Below are positions 41,400 through 51,079 of a stretch of DNA of 51,654 nt, in pieces. The notes under the pieces were generated by a model that saw only the letters and a program-made list of their open reading frames with translations, was not told the origin of the DNA and searched no databases. Within the stretch, counting starts at the first letter, position 1; the number at the start of each line of letters is the position of its first letter. Origin of the DNA: an uncultured Thermomicrobiales bacterium (GTDB lineage Bacteria > Chloroflexota > Chloroflexia > Thermomicrobiales > UBA6265); assembly GCA_902806335.1 (NCBI GenBank), contig CADCWG010000303.1, positions 1-51,654 of the forward strand, given 5' to 3'. A program made the position numbers and the translations under genes.

Positions 41400-42218
41400 A
41401 TGGGGGGCGTCCGAGCAGTGGCGTGGGAGACGGATCGGAACCGAGTGGCGGCGGGTCGCCGGGGTGCGGGGCCGGCCCGGGCGGGTCGGCCCCGCGCGGG
41501 GCGGGCCGATCCTTCCCCCGGCCCGCGCTCGTCCGGCCGTCCAGGGCACGCGTCCCGCCGACCCACCGCGGCGCGGGTTCTTGGCGTGTTGGTGCTGGTG
41601 CTGGTCGTGCCCGTCCTCGTCGGCTGCACCACCGACGCCGACAGCGGCGACGAGCCCACCCCCACGCCGACGGCGGCGACCGCGGCGTCCGGGTTGCCAG
41701 TGCTGGCGGTCCCCCTGCCGACCCCGACGCCGCTGGCGTCGCCGGTCCCCGGGGCGACCGACCCGAGTATCTCGCCCGATGCGACCCCGAGCGGACCGCC
41801 GCCGTTGCCCGCTCCGCTGGCGTCGCCCGTCGCGGGTGCCGGGCCGTTCGCCGGTCCGACCGCCGACCTCGGCGCCGTGGTCTGGGCGTCGTCCGTAGAG
41901 CCGACGACCCAGGCGCCGGTCGTCAGGGTCGACCGATTCGCCGTCGACGCTCCGACCATCCACGCGACGTTGCCCGTTGGGCGGCTGGAAGCCGGTGCCA
42001 CCGTCCAGGCGACGTGGGCGTTCAACGGGTCGCCGATCGACGGCCGCGGCGCCACAGTCGTCGCGCCGAGCCGGGTCACCGGGACCTGGCTGGCCTTCAG
42101 CCTGGCACGGGGGTCGTCGGCCTGGCCCGACGGCACCTACACCATCAGCGTCGCGGTCGACGGGCAGCCGGCCATCCGGGCCGACGTCGTGGTGGGGACG
42201 CCCCCCGAGGGAGCCTGA
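41400..42218 (+). CDS. Lipoprotein with Thr/Pro-rich linker and Ig-like C-terminal domain
   Basis: From ATG 41400 there are 272 residues. The basic, disordered N-terminus is unusually long (about 58 residues) before a hydrophobic stretch RVLGVLVLVLVVPVLVG and lipobox LVGC, so the real start may be further in (for example a GTG). After the lipobox Cys comes a linker of repeated PTPTP/ASPVPG type (about 75-145). A beta-rich domain follows with VVWASSVEPTTQAPVVRVDRF, TVQATWAFNGSPI and DGTYTISVAVDGQP, reminiscent of Ig-like/DUF2914-type modules. It is expected at the outer face of the membrane after Lgt processing. The function is unknown. Confidence 0.7.
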   Translation: MGGVRAVAWETDRNRVAAGRRGAGPARAGRPRAGRADPSPGPRSSGRPGHASRRPTAARVLGVLVLVLVVPVLVGCTTDADSGDEPTPTPTAATAASGLPVLAVPLPTPTPLASPVPGATDPSISPDATPSGPPPLPAPLASPVAGAGPFAGPTADLGAVVWASSVEPTTQAPVVRVDRFAVDAPTIHATLPVGRLEAGATVQATWAFNGSPIDGRGATVVAPSRVTGTWLAFSLARGSSAWPDGTYTISVAVDGQPAIRADVVVGTPPEGA

Positions 42219-42562
42219 CCACGACCGCGTCCCGCCGAGGGCCCCGTCCCGTCGACGGGGGCCGTCGGCGGGGGTTGTCAGCGCGCGAGACGCCGCGGCA
42301 CCACGGCCCCGCTGGACCCCGGCCGGGGTCTCCCCCGCGGCGGCCACGACACCGACCGGACAGTTGCAGCGCGACCGCCGCCGGTGCTACGCTGCCGCCT
42401 AGGAAAGCGACAGCGCACGGTGGTCCTCGCGACGCCTGGGTCGGGCCAGTCGGCCGACTCAGGGGTGCCAGTGGTGTCCCCGTGACCGCGGTCGGCGTGG
42501 CCCGTCGCCCCGCCCCGCCCCCGGCGATCGCGGGCGGCAAGCGCCCCCCGAAGGCCCGTCCC
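42219..42562. other. Intergenic / uncertain 5' end of next gene
   Basis: This 344-bp gap contains TACGCT near 42389, a weak -10-like box. The frame of the next gene remains open upstream to a GTG at 42482, so part of this stretch may be coding. Confidence 0.4.
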
Positions 42563-43000
42563 ATGCCCCACCGCCCGCCGCCGACGCGAGGTTCGGGACC
42601 CGATCCAAATCCGGGGAGCGGCCCCGGCGGGGAGCCGGAGGGCGAGGACCGCTCGGCCGCGGCGCTTGACAGCCCCCGTGATCCCACCCCGGGCTCGCCG
42701 GCCGTGATGCCGGGCCTCGTCCCCTTCGTCGCGCCGCCCCGACCGGCCGGCGCCCCGTTCGTCTGGCAGCACGAGCGCCGGCTCTTCCTCCTCGACCGGG
42801 CGGCCCGTGGCTGGGTCGCCGCCGAGCTGCGATTCGACGCCGACGACTGCCGCTACGTCGAGGTCCGGCGCGCCACCTACCGCTGGCCGCGCGAGGCGGC
42901 CGGCGCGCTGACGGCCCGTGCGGTTGCCCTCGGCGACGCCGTGCTCGCCCGCCTCGCCCACGACCTCGCCGCCTGGGTCTCTGGCACCTCGACCGAGTAG
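42563..43000 (+). CDS. Hypothetical protein with Pro-rich N-terminus
   Basis: ATG 42563 (GAAGG about 7 nt upstream) gives 145 residues; GTG 42482 would give 172. Residues 1-60 are Pro/Gly-rich. The last 85 form a compact domain beginning PFVWQHERRLFLLDRAARGW and containing FDADDCRYVEVRRATYRWP and a helical end LGDAVLARLAHDLAAW. No family is recognised. The change from biased to well-mixed composition supports the C-terminal half being real protein. Confidence 0.55.
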   Translation: MPHRPPPTRGSGPDPNPGSGPGGEPEGEDRSAAALDSPRDPTPGSPAVMPGLVPFVAPPRPAGAPFVWQHERRLFLLDRAARGWVAAELRFDADDCRYVEVRRATYRWPREAAGALTARAVALGDAVLARLAHDLAAWVSGTSTE

Positions 43001-43104
43001 CCGACCGCCTTCCGCCCCGCGCCTTAGCACCGCCGCGCCGGACTGCCGCGCTCATTCGTCCGGTAAGGGTGGGGCCGGGCGGGCTCGCCCCGGTCGCAGC
43101 CGTC

Positions 43105-43734
43105 CTACCGTGCCGCGGTGTCCGGTGACCGCCGCGCTGTCTCCGGGCTGTTCCAGCTACCGGGCGCCCGCAACTTGAAGAGCATCCAGGCGGCGAGGGT
43201 CCCCCCGGCGAGGAACCCCAGACCCATCACGACCTCTCGTACCGTCCCGCAGACCAGCACCCCACGGCGAAGGACCGACGTCGCCGGCGCCTCGGGGTCG
43301 TAGTAGACGGTCACGGTCGTCCCGGCGCGGAAGGCGTCGAGGTCGCGGTCGGCGGCCGCTCGGTTCCCGCGGCGTGGCGTGACGATCGCCAGCCGGTTGC
43401 CCTCGAACCGCTGGCCCTCAACCTCGTACTCGTAGCGGACGCGCGGTTCGTAGCGCCGCGACCGCGGGTCGCGGCCGCTCCCGCTCCCGCTCGGCCCGTG
43501 GTCAACCACCGAGGATTCGGTCACCACCCCGGTCGTCGCCGGCCAGGAGTCCACCGCCCGCGCCTCGAGCCGGTCCCGGAGCGCCACCGCGAGCAACCAG
43601 CCGCCGAAGAGGGGCAAGCCGAACGTGAGGACGACCAGGAGCAGCCGGACGGGCAGCAGCCCACGGCGGCTCGCGCACTCCGTGCCGGCCGGGCGGGCCG
43701 GGCGGGCCGGGGTGGCGTCCTCCGGAGGGGACAT
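43105..43734 (-). CDS. DUF3592-family membrane protein
   Basis: ATG 43734 (AAAGGA about 5 nt upstream) gives 209 residues. TM1 is at about 27-50 (LLPVRLLLVVLTFGLPLFGGWLL). A DUF3592 extracytoplasmic beta domain follows with WPATTGVVTESSV, YEPRVRYEYEVEGQRFEGNRL and GTTVTVYYDPEAPATSVL. TM2 is near 165-185. In this family the domain is of unknown function, and two flanking helices with a loop outside are usual. The C-terminal tail is short and polar. Confidence 0.85.
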   Translation of the reverse strand: MSPPEDATPARPARPAGTECASRRGLLPVRLLLVVLTFGLPLFGGWLLAVALRDRLEARAVDSWPATTGVVTESSVVDHGPSGSGSGRDPRSRRYEPRVRYEYEVEGQRFEGNRLAIVTPRRGNRAAADRDLDAFRAGTTVTVYYDPEAPATSVLRRGVLVCGTVREVVMGLGFLAGGTLAAWMLFKLRAPGSWNSPETARRSPDTAAR

Positions 43735-43993
43735 CGCGGTCCTTTCTCCTTGCCGCGGGTCGGCGATAAGCGGGCACGCGCTTGGCGAGAACCGCGCTAA
43801 CCGTGGACTCCCGCCCGGGCCAGGGCGCCGCCGCCAGCGGTGCCGCGCCGGTCGACAGCGCGCTCGGCCGAGCAGAACACGCACGGCGTGCCTCGCTGTC
43901 CGAGGCACGCCGCGGGTTGGTCTCCTGCAGGTGCGGAGGTCACATCTCAGTAGCGCTGGGCCCTACTGCCGCGCCTTGGAGTCAATCGGGCGA

Positions 43994-44575
43994 CTACTCG
44001 CCGTGGGCGTGCTCATCGGCGAGGTCCCGCAGCGGGAAGCGGCGCTCGCCCGCCTCGATCCGGACCGGGACGATGTTCTCGAACGGCGGGATCGGGCAGG
44101 TCCACCCGGGCCCGTAGGCGCAGTAGGGGTTGTAGGCGTAGTTGAAGTCGACCACCAGCGAGCCGTCGGGCCGCGCCTGGGGGTCGAGATAGCGCCCCAC
44201 CGGGTAGGTCTGGTCCTGGCTGGTCGCGTCGCGGAACGGCAGGAAATAGCGACCGCGGTCCACATCGCGGAAGACCGCGAGCGTGACCGGCTGGCCGGCG
44301 ACCTCGAACGTGACGCGGCCGACGCGGTCGAACTGCTTGGGGTGCCCGTCGCCGCCGGCGAGGGTCAGGCGCTCCCCGATCCCGGGGCCGTCGGTATCGA
44401 GCGGCAGGGTGAGGGCTAGCGCGGGGTCCTCGTCGAAGTAGGAGAGCCCGCCGAAGGCTTCGCGCTGCGCGGCGGTCAACGGCGAGTGCTCGCCCTCGGC
44501 GAAGTAGCGATCGCGCCGGGTGCGGTAGCCCCCAAGGCGCGAGGTGGTCGGGGTGGTCTTGATCGTGGCGGTCAT
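43994..44575 (-). CDS. DUF1684-domain protein
   Basis: ATG 44575 (GGGGAG 11 nt upstream) gives 193 residues. It shows the DUF1684 pattern: YRTRRDRYFAEGEHSPL, FGGLSYFDEDPA, VTLAVFRDVDRGRYFLPFRD, VGRYLDPQ, VVDFNYAYNPYCAYGPGWTCPIPP and ERRF near the end. The family function is not established. A palindrome overlaps the likely promoter, suggesting regulation by a dimeric repressor. The longer frame to 44656 crosses that palindrome and is unlikely. Confidence 0.88.
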   Translation of the reverse strand: MTATIKTTPTTSRLGGYRTRRDRYFAEGEHSPLTAAQREAFGGLSYFDEDPALALTLPLDTDGPGIGERLTLAGGDGHPKQFDRVGRVTFEVAGQPVTLAVFRDVDRGRYFLPFRDATSQDQTYPVGRYLDPQARPDGSLVVDFNYAYNPYCAYGPGWTCPIPPFENIVPVRIEAGERRFPLRDLADEHAHGE

Positions 44576-44624
44576 GCTTGGTGATGCTCCCCGCGGGGCG
44601 ATGTCTGGAGACGGGTTCGTCCCA

Positions 44625-44644
44625 CTATCTTTCCGAAAGTATAG
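44625..44644 (-). promoter_or_regulatory. Palindromic operator candidate over a TATACT box
   Basis: The sequence CTATCTTTCCGAAAGTATAG forms a CTTTC/GAAAG stem extended by CTAT/ATAG with one bulged base. Read leftward it contains TATACT. It lies 50 bp before the DUF1684 start in locally AT-rich DNA. Confidence 0.5.
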
Positions 44645-44692
44645 CAAACCGGTCAAGCGTCCCTCGCCGCTCCCGTCCGCGCGCCGAGGACA

Positions 44693-45130
44693 TCAGGCTC
44701 CCGGCGCGGTGTCGTCGGGCTCCTCGTAGCGGCCTGACCTGGCGGTGATCAGGAGGCGAAAGACGACGCTTCCGGGCGGGAGGTCGGGCACGTCGGCCGG
44801 CGGCGGGTAGACGATCCGGAGCGCGCGGTCCCGGGCCGCGGGGTCAACCAGTTCCTCGTACGTCGCCTCCGCGATCGCGCTCCGCCAGCGGTCCGCGGCC
44901 TCGGCGGCGTCGACCTCGAAGCTGACCAGAGGCTGGGCCCGCATCAGCCGGATCTTCGTCCCGATCCCGCTGTGGGCGTAGACGGCCGTGCCATCGTACC
45001 CATAGGCCAGCGGGACGAGGTACGGCCGCGCGTCCGCCCCGCCCGGCGCCCAGCAGGCGATCCGGCCGACGATCGCGGTCCGGAGCAACTCCTCGATCCC
45101 GTCCTCCGGCAGGACCCGGATTACCCCCAC
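44693..45130 (-). CDS. Pyridoxamine 5'-phosphate oxidase-family (FMN-binding split barrel) protein
   Basis: GTG 45130 (GGAG 8 nt upstream) gives 145 residues. A split-barrel flavin fold is indicated by ELLRTAIVGRIACW, RPYLVPLAYGYDGTAVYAHSGIGTKIRLMRAQPLVSFEVD and a VVFRLLITARSGR end. It resembles NimA-like nitroreductase or F420/FMN-binding members of the PNPOx superfamily more than true PdxH. It probably binds FMN and reduces a small molecule; the substrate is unknown. Confidence 0.82.
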   Translation of the reverse strand: MGVIRVLPEDGIEELLRTAIVGRIACWAPGGADARPYLVPLAYGYDGTAVYAHSGIGTKIRLMRAQPLVSFEVDAAEAADRWRSAIAEATYEELVDPAARDRALRIVYPPPADVPDLPPGSVVFRLLITARSGRYEEPDDTAPGA

Positions 45131-45292
45131 CGCCTGCTCTCCCTCACGCCGTGACCTCCAACCGGCTCACGCCCACCGCGTGTCGCGTCCCGGCGGACGA
45201 TGCTAGCACGGGTACCCCTCCCATCCGCCCCCCCGGCCAAACCCCGTCCCGCCGGGCACGACGGTGGCCGTCCAGGCGGTCGCCGGTCGCGA

Positions 45293-46102
45293 CTATCCTC
45301 CGATCGGGGGTGAGGGCGCCGACTCGCGGAGCGCCGCGACGCGCTCGGCCCGCACCCCGGCCGAACCGCCGTTGAGCGCGGCGACCACGACGGCCGGGTC
45401 GTCCGCGATCACGCCGCCCAGTCCCCGCGCGACCATCGGCACGATCTCCTCAGGACGATGGTTGACCGAGAAGACCCGGAGCCCGAGCGCCCGGCTCTCG
45501 TCGAGCAGGCACTGGGTGAGGTCGCGCCAGGGCACACTCACGCCGACGGCCCCGGCGGCGCGGGCCACGCGGAGGTGCCGGCCCCACTCCTCGGCGGTGC
45601 GGGCGCCGGCCTCGAGCATGGTTGGCCGGGCGGCGGGGGCCAGCCCCCGCGCCTCGCGGACCGCTGCCGGGCCGTGCAGCCAGAGCCAGGTCCGCCCGTC
45701 GACGCCCGCGTCGAGGACCACCCGGAGCGCCGCGCGCAGCGACCCCTGGTCCTTGAGGTGGAGGGCGAGGCCGCACCCGTCGGGGAGAACCGCGATCGCC
45801 TCCGCCAGGGTGGGCAGGCGCTCGCCGCCGCCGCCTCGCAGCGGCACCCGGCGCAGGAGCACCGCCGGCAGCGTCCGGACGAAGCCGATCCCGGTGGTGC
45901 TGCGGCCGAGGAACGGGTCGTGGATGACGAACGGCACCCCGTCGAGGCTGCGCCGGATGTCCAACTCGACCAGGTCCGCGCCGCGCTCCGCGGCGCGGAC
46001 GATCCCGGCTCGGCTGTTCTCGGGGACGCCGGGGGAGAGCGCCCGGTGCGCGACGACGAGCGGCCTCTCGGACGTGGTGGGCGTCGGCGGTCCGTCGGTC
46101 AT
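45293..46102 (-). CDS. Glycerophosphodiester phosphodiesterase family protein
   Basis: The 269 residues from ATG 46102 have the GDPD TIM-barrel motifs: VVAHRALSPGVPENS (catalytic His-Arg), ELDIRRSLDGVPFVIHDP (metal Glu/Asp and catalytic His) and RVFSVNHRPEEI near the C-terminus. It would hydrolyse glycerophosphodiesters to glycerol-3-phosphate and an alcohol. No signal peptide is visible, so it is probably cytosolic. The start lacks an SD and may be leaderless; typA diverges from it about 235 bp away. Confidence 0.88.
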   Translation of the reverse strand: MTDGPPTPTTSERPLVVAHRALSPGVPENSRAGIVRAAERGADLVELDIRRSLDGVPFVIHDPFLGRSTTGIGFVRTLPAVLLRRVPLRGGGGERLPTLAEAIAVLPDGCGLALHLKDQGSLRAALRVVLDAGVDGRTWLWLHGPAAVREARGLAPAARPTMLEAGARTAEEWGRHLRVARAAGAVGVSVPWRDLTQCLLDESRALGLRVFSVNHRPEEIVPMVARGLGGVIADDPAVVVAALNGGSAGVRAERVAALRESAPSPPIGG

Positions 46103-46337
46103 GCGGGGGATGGTACGACGTGCGCGGCCGCCCCGGCGGTATCTGTGCTATCCTTCACAAAGCCACGTTACGTCACTCCCGTCGACCATCGGCGCCGCGC
46201 CACTACGGCTCGGCCCGCCGCCCCGGGCGCGGTGGCGCGTCTCGTGCCACCAGTCGTCGGCGCCACGTCGCGCCCGTTGCCCCGCCGTCGCGCGGCGCGC
46301 CCGACCCGACCCCTCCGAGCGAGCGAGAGAGTACCCC

Positions 46338-48230
<1,893 letters not shown>

Positions 48231-48678
48231 GCGGACCGATCGCGCCCGACCATCGACCCAGCGGGCGGGTGCCCAGGGGGGCGAGCGCGGTTCACCCCGT
48301 GCTCGCCCCCTCGTCTTGCCCAGCGCCGATCACGAGCGGCGTTCCCCACGGATCCCGACGGCTAACGCCCCGGTGGCCGGGCTCGGGGACGCGACGGGCC
48401 GCATCACCGCGCCCGCGGCGACCGGCCGACACCGCCCGTCGCCGGTCGCGGCGGCGCCGGGTGCCGCGTCTCGCTGCGCGGCGAGCCACACCCTGGTGCC
48501 GTCAGACGCCCGATGCCGTGCGTTCGGCGCCATCACCAGCGGTGCGCGACGACGAGCGGACGCGCCGGAGGGTCATCTGGACGACCGGCTCCGCCTGGGA
48601 CAGATGAGACGTTTCCGCGCCCCGGTGGCGCCCCGCTGTCGCCTCGGGTCGTGTGGCCGTGGCCAGCCCTACCGGGCG
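48231..48678. other. Convergent intergenic region with the typA terminator
   Basis: This 448-bp gap holds the typA terminator. Beyond it, only low-complexity frames are visible up to the Uma2 gene end. Confidence 0.55.
48277..48310 (+). terminator. Terminator hairpin of typA
   Basis: GGGGGCGAGC (48277-48286) pairs perfectly with GCTCGCCCCC (48301-48310) around 14 nt, followed by TCGTCTTG. Confidence 0.75.
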
Positions 48679-49263
48679 TCAGCGTCGGGGTTGGGACCGG
48701 CGCGAGGCGCGGTCCAGGGCGGCCCAGAGCACTGTCGGATCGACGGACAGGCCGGGAAGGACCCGCAAGCGGAACACGCCGCCCTCGTCGGCCGGCATCG
48801 GCAGGTAGAGCCCTTCGGCGAGCGCGAAGGGATCGACGACCCGGGTGACGGGGTCGAGGATCCAGTACTCGGGGACGCCGGCCCGGGCGTAGAGCGCCGC
48901 CTTCCGGATCCGGTCATTCGACGGGTTCGACGGCGAGGTGATCTCGACCACGAGGTCCGGCGGTCCCTCGATCCGTCGCTCGGTGACGACCGCCGCACCG
49001 TCCCGCGCGACGACGACGACATCGGGCTGGACAAGGTCATGGGGGGACAGCCAGACATCGATCGGTGCCAGGAACATCTCCCCCTGGTCGCCCGCAACCG
49101 CCGCGTCATCGATGCGTCGACCAAGCAGGAAGCCAAGCCGTTGGTGGGCGGGTGAAGGGGCCGGCGACACGACCAACTCCCCCGCGATCACCTCGTAGCG
49201 GTTGCCGTCGTCCGGCATCTGGTCGAGCTCGTCGGCCGTCATCGGGCGGTTGAGGACAGACAC
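48679..49263 (-). CDS. Uma2-family (DUF820) putative restriction-endonuclease-like protein
   Basis: GTG 49263 follows AGGAGG by 5 nt, giving 194 residues. The Uma2 pattern is complete: MTADELDQMPDDGNRYEVIAGE, SPAHQRLGFLLGRRI, the PD-(D/E)xK-like core QPDVVVV and DLVVEITSPSN, then RIRKAALYARAGVPEYWILDP. The family adopts a PD-(D/E)XK nuclease fold; its role is unclear, and it is abundant in Cyanobacteria and Chloroflexota. The much longer frame to 49824 has a shadow-like N-terminus. Confidence 0.9.
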   Translation of the reverse strand: MSVLNRPMTADELDQMPDDGNRYEVIAGELVVSPAPSPAHQRLGFLLGRRIDDAAVAGDQGEMFLAPIDVWLSPHDLVQPDVVVVARDGAAVVTERRIEGPPDLVVEITSPSNPSNDRIRKAALYARAGVPEYWILDPVTRVVDPFALAEGLYLPMPADEGGVFRLRVLPGLSVDPTVLWAALDRASRRSQPRR

Positions 49264-49744
49264 GGCACCCTCCTGACCGCGCACGACATCCCCCCCCATA
49301 GTGAGCAGCGGTCGGGGTGCCGTCAACCGAGCCGAACCCCGTCGGGGCGGCCCCGGGCCCCGGCGCTTGTTCGAGGCGCGTACCTGGCTGGGAACTGCCC
49401 CGCGACGAGGCCCTCCCTCGCGCGTTCCGGGTCGGCGAGGCCGCCAGGCAGGCCGAGTTCGATCGGCCACGGCCCGGTCCCCTGAGGGGATCGGCCCCCC
49501 CGGTAAGTCGTCAAGGCTCACTGGCCGGACGCGGCAGGCTACGTCGCCGCCGTCCAGGCGGGACAGCGCGACCTGAGGGGTGCCGACGCCACGCCAGCCG
49601 AGCACGGCGCGAGGACGATGGCAACCCCGGAGCCGCCCGGAGCGGGGTAAGGAGCGGGCGAGAGGGACCGGACGGCGTGGTCCAGCAGCCGGCGGTCGGC
49701 CGGCAGTCGGTCGGCCGGCAGTCGGTCGGCCGGAGGCTGCCCCG
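49264..49744. other. Intergenic with a 15-bp tandem repeat
   Basis: This 481-bp gap lies between two leftward genes. It contains the tandem repeat listed and no supported gene. Confidence 0.5.
49693..49734. repeat. 15-bp tandem repeat, 2.8 copies
   Basis: CGGTCGGCCGGCAGT repeats exactly at 49693 and 49708, and a third copy starting at 49723 runs 11 nt before diverging. It lies 10 bp past the stop of the UPF0104 gene. Confidence 0.8.
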
Positions 49745-50839
49745 CTACTTGCCGAGGGCTTCGCCCCCTCGACCGCGGGCCGGCGGCACCGGCGCGGCGC
49801 GCGTGGGGGACGTCTGGGGGGCATCGGGCGACGGCACTTCGGCCGCGGGGTCGTCGGCGAGCGAGCGGACCTTGCCCAGCGAGATGTGCTGGCGCCACCA
49901 CTCGCCGAGGCCGATCAGGGTGATCGGAAAGTAGAGCGCGGCGTGGAGCAGGATCGCGAACGAGAGCGCCAGCTCCGGGCGCACCCCGAGCGCGCCGTTG
50001 ACCACCAGCGACACCCCCGCCTCGAACGGTCCGACGTACCCCGGGGACGACGGGATCAGGGTCGCCAGGTTCGCCACGCCGGTCGTGAGCAGGGCGGCGC
50101 CCACGCCGAACACGTCCGTCAGCTCGGCGCCGAAGGAGCGGGCGACCATCCAGTACATCGACGCCTCGAGCAGCCAGGCCAGGAGGGACGTCCCGGCCAC
50201 CAGCGCGAGGTCCGCCTTCCGGGTCAGAACCCCAAGACCGCCGAGGAAGGACTCGGCCATCCGCTCGACCCGATCGGCGACCGTGACCGGCAGCGGCCCG
50301 AGCACGACCTGGAGGATCCGATCGCGCAGGTTCCCGCCGAGGGTAAGGACGAACAGCCCGATCAGCACCCCCGAGAAGAGGACGAACGCGACGATCGCCA
50401 GTTGCCGGAGGTCGCTGGTGAAGCTGATCACCGTGGTCGCCGCGAGCATGAACCCGAGCATCGTCAGGCCGTCGAAGAGCCGCTCGACCGCGATCGTCGC
50501 CAGTGCCGAGGTCTTGCGGACCCCGTAGCGGGCGCCCAGGATGTACGACCGGACCACCTCGCCGGTCCGCAACGGCAGAACGTTGTTCGCCGTGTAGCCG
50601 ACCACGACCACCGGGAACGTCTGGCGCGGCGCAAGCGCCGCGACCGGACGCAGTAGCACGCTCCAGCGGACGGCCCGCACCCAGACGCCGGCGAAGTAGA
50701 GCCCCAGCGCCGGGACGAGGAACCGGTAGTCCGCCCGGCGAAGCACCTCCCAGATCTTGGCGAAGTCCTGCCCACGGAACGCCACGACGAGGAAGACGCC
50801 GCTGACCGCGATCCCAACCCAGGTGCGCCAGGACCTCAC
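49745..50839 (-). CDS. UPF0104 / LPG-synthase-TM-like integral membrane protein
   Basis: GTG 50839 gives 364 residues with about eight helices. The motifs of the lysylphosphatidylglycerol-synthase transmembrane (MprF/AglD-type) family are present: GVWVRAVRWSVLL, YTANNVLPLRTGEVVRSYIL, TIAVERLFDGLTM and LIPSSPGYVGPFEAGV. The aminoacyl-transferase domain of MprF is absent. Proteins of this form are proposed lipid or polyprenol-glycan flippases. The last 45 residues are a Pro/Ala-rich cytosolic tail. The SD is weak (GGTGGGG about 7 nt upstream). Confidence 0.87.
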   Translation of the reverse strand: MRSWRTWVGIAVSGVFLVVAFRGQDFAKIWEVLRRADYRFLVPALGLYFAGVWVRAVRWSVLLRPVAALAPRQTFPVVVVGYTANNVLPLRTGEVVRSYILGARYGVRKTSALATIAVERLFDGLTMLGFMLAATTVISFTSDLRQLAIVAFVLFSGVLIGLFVLTLGGNLRDRILQVVLGPLPVTVADRVERMAESFLGGLGVLTRKADLALVAGTSLLAWLLEASMYWMVARSFGAELTDVFGVGAALLTTGVANLATLIPSSPGYVGPFEAGVSLVVNGALGVRPELALSFAILLHAALYFPITLIGLGEWWRQHISLGKVRSLADDPAAEVPSPDAPQTSPTRAAPVPPARGRGGEALGK

Positions 50840-51028
50840 TGGCGCCCCACCCGGGACTGCCCGTCGGACGAACGACGGGCGGACGTCGAAGCGGGCGGGT
50901 TGGGGAGAGACAGCACGCGTCGAAGGCTCCCGAGGAATGGCGGGGTGTGCCAGGACCGGGCAACACCGGACGGCGGATCGGGCGAGGATACCATCGGCCC
51001 CTGGGACCGTCGAACCAGCGCCCGGAAG

Positions 51029-51066
51029 CCGGACGGGCCGCCCGCGGGTGCGGGCGGCCCGTCCGG
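51029..51066 (-). terminator. Perfect 17-bp hairpin after the zinc-ribbon gene
   Basis: Arms 51029-51045 and 51050-51066 are exact reverse complements around a GGGT loop, 14 nt past the stop at 51080. There is no U-tract, as with most strong hairpins in this window. Confidence 0.7.
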
Positions 51067-51079
51067 CCGAGTGGTCTCC

